From contig JALURD010000259.1 in assembly GCA_027057815.1 (NCBI GenBank), positions 1-7,570 on the forward strand: 7,570 bases of DNA. Direction: 5' to 3'. Shown in pieces: positions 6,383-7,570 of this stretch. Below the pieces are notes generated by a model, which saw nothing but the letters and a program-made list of their open reading frames with translations, ran no database searches and had not been told where the DNA came from. The position numbers and the translations under genes are program-made. The stretch comes from Acidilobaceae archaeon. GTDB taxonomy: Archaea; Thermoproteota; Thermoprotei_A; Sulfolobales; Acidilobaceae. How positions within the stretch are numbered: position 1 is the stretch's first letter; each line of letters starts with the position of its first letter.

Positions 6383-6682
6383 TCACTCAATCGCAGCTAC
6401 AATCTCCTCCTTCACATCAGGCTCCACATAGGAGCCCTCATACACCCGATGGCCCCGCTGGAGGTGTATTTCCACTTCCTCCCAGCTTATTCTAGTCCTG
6501 CACGTTTCACACCAATAAAATACCCCTTTCTTAACAGTGACAGGCTCCCAGTCCCCGCACGAGTCCTCGTCTAGAGTGAGGCGCGTGTGACGCATGCACA
6601 AACCTATAGAGGGATAGTGGAAATGCGGCCTCCACCTTCTGCATGTGGCGCATACTCTCCCCTTTTCTCCCAGCGTCGTCAC
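6383..6682 (-). CDS. Cys/His-rich small metal-binding protein heading the oxidoreductase operon
   Basis: About 99 residues, no family name I can give. Two metal sites are visible. The first has C11-x2-C14, C29 and C42 within CATCRRWRPHFHYP, IGLCMRH and SCGDWEP. The pattern C-x2-C-x2-W...G-x-C...C-x2-W resembles the small HiPIP-like [4Fe-4S] subunits of some glycyl radical enzymes, but could equally hold zinc. The second has C58-x2-C61-x11-H73-x4-H78, a C2H2-type finger. The acidic tail ends EEIVAAIE. The gene lies about 24 nt before the oxidoreductase alpha start and shares its promoter, so it may mature, bind or regulate that enzyme. Start choice is uncertain: GTG 6682 overlaps the likely ribosome binding site (GGGGGGTG, 6682-6689), and an in-frame CTG at 6673 has better spacing. 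No secretion signal is visible. Confidence 0.82.
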   Translation of the reverse strand: MTTLGEKGRVCATCRRWRPHFHYPSIGLCMRHTRLTLDEDSCGDWEPVTVKKGVFYWCETCRTRISWEEVEIHLQRGHRVYEGSYVEPDVKEEIVAAIE

Positions 6683-6773
6683 ACCCCCCAGCGGGGCCAG
6701 CCCGCATGACCCAAGGCCCCACTAACGGGGGGTTTAGTGTCGTCGGTTAGATTATTGCAAGAACGCATGTTTA

Positions 6774-6790
6774 CCTATATATTATAACCT
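6774..6790 (-). promoter_or_regulatory. Candidate TATA/BRE promoter of the oxidoreductase operon
   Basis: On the minus strand the sequence AGGTTATAATATATAGG is the most AT-rich stretch in the intergenic region. A TATA box here would start transcription near 6750-6757, giving a leader of about 70 nt before the Cys/His-rich gene. Because the element is nearly symmetrical, it could also fire in the plus direction. The adjacent inverted repeat (6791-6812) sits where an archaeal activator would bind, just upstream of the BRE. Confidence 0.5.
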
Positions 6791-6812
6791 ATGGCCCACA
6801 ATGTTGGGTCAT
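6791..6812. promoter_or_regulatory. Inverted repeat next to the promoter, candidate operator
   Basis: ATGGCCCA (6791-6798) and TGGGTCAT (6805-6812) are inverted copies with one mismatch, separated by CAATGT. The perfect half-site ATGACCCA recurs at 6706-6713, where ATGACCCAA is an exact inverse of TTGGGTCAT at 6804-6812. The dyad touches the upstream edge of the operon promoter, a typical place for a dimeric transcription factor. The factor is not identifiable from this window. Confidence 0.45.
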
Positions 6813-6878
6813 CTAAAGAGTATCATTAAGTGATCATCGCCTCATACCAAGGCTCCTTCTCGGTGGTCGGTTCTTCAT

Positions 6879-6897
6879 GGCCAGCCCTCTGCTGGCT
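6879..6897 (+). repeat. Perfect small inverted repeat in the intergenic region
   Basis: GCCAGC (6880-6885) and GCTGGC (6891-6896) are exact inverse copies around the loop CCTCT, with one further G-T pair outside. A CCGG-GCT-CCGG hairpin follows at 6905-6915. Together they could be part of a small structured RNA or be chance in GC-rich DNA; no T-tract follows, so a terminator is unlikely. Confidence 0.35.
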
Positions 6898-6918
6898 CAG
6901 TGCACCGGGCTCCGGCAT

Positions 6919-6927
6919 TGTTTAAGG
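6919..6927 (+). promoter_or_regulatory. Candidate TATA element of the gene at 6974
   Basis: TGTTTAAGG lies about 50 nt before TTG 6974, placing the transcription start near 6948-6952 and leaving the ribosome binding site (6961-6968) in the message. A second TATA-like stretch, GGTTTATC (6937-6944), would put the start after that binding site and is less likely. Confidence 0.35.
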
Positions 6928-6973
6928 CTCGCCGAGGTTTATCAAGCATGCTCTAGGGCTGGGGGAGGAACAC

Positions 6974-7369
6974 TTGTCAGAGGGTTACGGACGTGTGCTC
7001 GAGGCGATTAGCCGTGTTATGGCATCGCTCGACAGGCTGGAGAGAAGGATCAACGAGCTAGCAGAGTCCATAGATTCCATCGCGCTTACCATTTACCTGC
7101 AATGCTTCTCAGACCGGGTGGGTGGGCTGAAAAAGGTTGCAAGGCTAGGCGTGCCAGCCGGGCTCTCCTTCATCGCCTGGGATAAAAGGGGTAAAGTATA
7201 CGCCGCTAGGGCCAGAGTGGTATGCACCTACGATGATGCCAAGTGGCTATCCGAGAGGGCTCTAAGCATTACGGAGACCCTTGAAGCCGAGGAAGTGATC
7301 CCCGTCCTAGTCTGCAGCAAATACAAGGGGCCAGAGCCGCCTGCAGACGTTAAAGTCATACTCTGCTGA
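6974..7369 (+). CDS. Coiled-coil protein with possible degenerate PD-(D/E)XK-like domain
   Basis: 131 residues, no firm family. Residues 5-38 form a coiled coil (VLEAISRVMASLDRLERRINELAESIDSI). The rest reads as strand (GLSFIAWDKRGKVYAARARVVC), helix (DDAKWLSERALSITETLEA), strand (EVIPVLVCS) and strand (ADVKVILC). This order and the N-terminal coil resemble the DUF3782-type nuclease-like proteins common in crenarchaea, where the first hairpin normally carries D and ExK catalytic residues. Here the ExK position reads ARAR, so, if related, it is probably not a nuclease. That relation is inference and needs a profile search. The start at TTG 6974 follows GGGGGAGG (6961-6968) at 5 nt. Four cysteines (C44, C84, C114, C131) are scattered. 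The gene stands apart from the minus-strand operon and is followed by another coiled-coil gene. Confidence 0.78.
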   Translation: MSEGYGRVLEAISRVMASLDRLERRINELAESIDSIALTIYLQCFSDRVGGLKKVARLGVPAGLSFIAWDKRGKVYAARARVVCTYDDAKWLSERALSITETLEAEEVIPVLVCSKYKGPEPPADVKVILC

Positions 7370-7402
7370 GGCGCGGCTGGTATCACCGCCCAGACCACTC
7401 TA

Positions 7403-7413
7403 TTACATTAATT
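7403..7413 (+). promoter_or_regulatory. Candidate TATA element of the last gene
   Basis: TTACATTAATT lies about 30-35 nt before TTG 7440. A start of transcription near 7430-7434 would leave a very short leader. The gap of 70 nt to the previous stop makes a separate promoter plausible, but this is only a pattern match. Confidence 0.3.
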
Positions 7414-7439
7414 CGACGTAGAAGATTCAGGGGTAGGCG

Positions 7440-7570
7440 TTGAAAGGGAGCCTTGAGACTAGGACCGCGTCAAAGGAGGAGATCATTGAGTGGATACGGT
7501 CTAGAATAGAGGAGCTTGAGAACGAGCTAAGGATACTCAAGAGCATACTATCTATGATGGAGGGAGGCGG
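7440..7570 (+). CDS. Coiled-coil protein, N-terminus only (3' end cut by window)
   Basis: The frame from TTG 7440 stays open to the window edge, giving 43 residues plus two bases. After a short head (MKGSLETRTASK) it is one strong charged helix with leucine and isoleucine heptads: EEIIEWIRSRIEELENELR, then ILKSILSMMEGGG. This suggests a coiled coil followed by a flexible glycine hinge. AGGGG at 7429-7433 serves as ribosome binding site, and the start has the same TTG-plus-SD form as the gene before it. The helix style resembles short crenarchaeal proteins with a coiled coil and a small C-terminal domain, but too little is visible to name a family. Confidence 0.6.
   Translation, partial: MKGSLETRTASKEEIIEWIRSRIEELENELRILKSILSMMEGG

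Larger units (their letters stand above)
6683..6973. other. Non-coding stretch between divergent genes
   Basis: This 291-base region separates the minus-strand oxidoreductase operon from the plus-strand gene at 6974. From left to right it holds a GC-rich leader with two small inverted repeats (GCGGG/CCCGC at 6691-6705 and CACTAA/TTAGTG at 6720-6739, the latter with a six-G loop), the AT-rich promoter element near 6775-6790, the inverted repeat at 6791-6812, then a segment with two small hairpins (6879-6897 and 6905-6915) and a TATA-like site at 6919-6927. I found no tRNA T-loop, no clear C/D-box pair, and no convincing open frame; the small frames present lack ribosome binding sites. Confidence 0.6.

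Noticed and set aside
4563..6574. Several plus-strand open frames opposite the oxidoreductase alpha gene and its upstream neighbour
   Set aside because: They mirror the codon pattern of the minus-strand genes (Ser/Leu/Ala-rich), have no SDs, and show no recognisable domains.
6791..6829. Mini-frame of 12 codons beginning at ATG 6791 (MAHNVGSSKEYH), a possible leader peptide
   Set aside because: It lies within the inverted repeat, has no SD, and no downstream gene is close enough on the plus strand for attenuation.
6821..6850. Possible C/D-box small RNA around the GATGATC and AATGATA sequences on the minus strand
   Set aside because: Neither matches the RTGATGA box, and no properly spaced CTGA boxes are present.
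6683..6973. tRNA, signal recognition particle RNA or CRISPR repeats in the intergenic region
   Set aside because: There is no T-loop consensus or cloverleaf pairing, no repeated spacer structure, and the segment is too short and unlike the archaeal 7S RNA.
6877..7011. Open frame of 44 codons starting ATG 6877 (MASPLLAQC...)
   Set aside because: It has no ribosome binding site, covers the promoter and start of the gene at 6974 in another frame, and has low-complexity composition.

Overview
The window is archaeal, most likely from a hyperthermophilic member of the Thermoproteota (crenarchaea), probably Desulfurococcales-like. The evidence is a Csl4 exosome subunit, RNA polymerase subunit L, transcription factor TFS, a DUF424 protein, a two-subunit ferredoxin-dependent 2-oxoacid oxidoreductase, TATA-like promoters and very tight gene packing. 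TTG and GTG starts are common, and AGG/AGA dominate among arginine codons. The genus cannot be fixed from the sequence alone.

Layout. Positions 1-2376 on the plus strand hold an information-processing cluster: the 3' part of csl4, a DUF2067-like gene, rpoL, a small Cys-containing protein of unknown function, tfs and a small helical protein of unknown function. The genes overlap or nearly touch, except for a short promoter-like gap before tfs. A convergent minus-strand block (2409-3374) holds a DUF424 protein and a coiled-coil protein of unknown function. The minus-strand block 3502-6682 is an operon: a Cys/His-rich small protein, then the fused gamma-alpha subunit and the beta subunit of the 2-oxoacid:ferredoxin oxidoreductase, ending in a hairpin plus T-tract. 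A 291-base non-coding stretch (6683-6973) carries a strong AT-rich promoter element beside an inverted repeat. Two plus-strand genes follow: a coiled-coil protein with a possible degenerate nuclease-like fold, and a coiled-coil protein cut by the window edge.

How they work together. The plus-strand cluster pairs 3'-5' RNA decay (exosome cap) with the transcription machinery (RpoL) and the cleavage/rescue factor (TFS), so its unknown members are candidates for RNA or transcription roles. The minus-strand operon makes a central-carbon enzyme that decarboxylates 2-oxoacids to acyl-CoA and reduces ferredoxin; its first gene may be a metal or Fe-S companion of that enzyme.

Most interesting signals. 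(1) The DUF2067-like gene has no ATG, GTG or TTG near its evident N-terminus but has an almost perfect Shine-Dalgarno (SD) site 6 nt before a CTG codon. That SD lies in a small hairpin overlapping the csl4 stop codon. Most other genes here show the same SD-to-start spacing of about 4-6 nt, which supports a CTG start. (2) An 8+6+8 inverted repeat abuts the TATA element of the oxidoreductase operon, and a third copy of its half-site lies further downstream: a candidate operator. (3) The small protein heading the oxidoreductase operon combines a four-Cys site resembling a small Fe-S fold with a C2H2-type finger. I saw no CRISPR array, mobile element, tRNA or rRNA. Nothing here amounts to a clear new multi-gene system.
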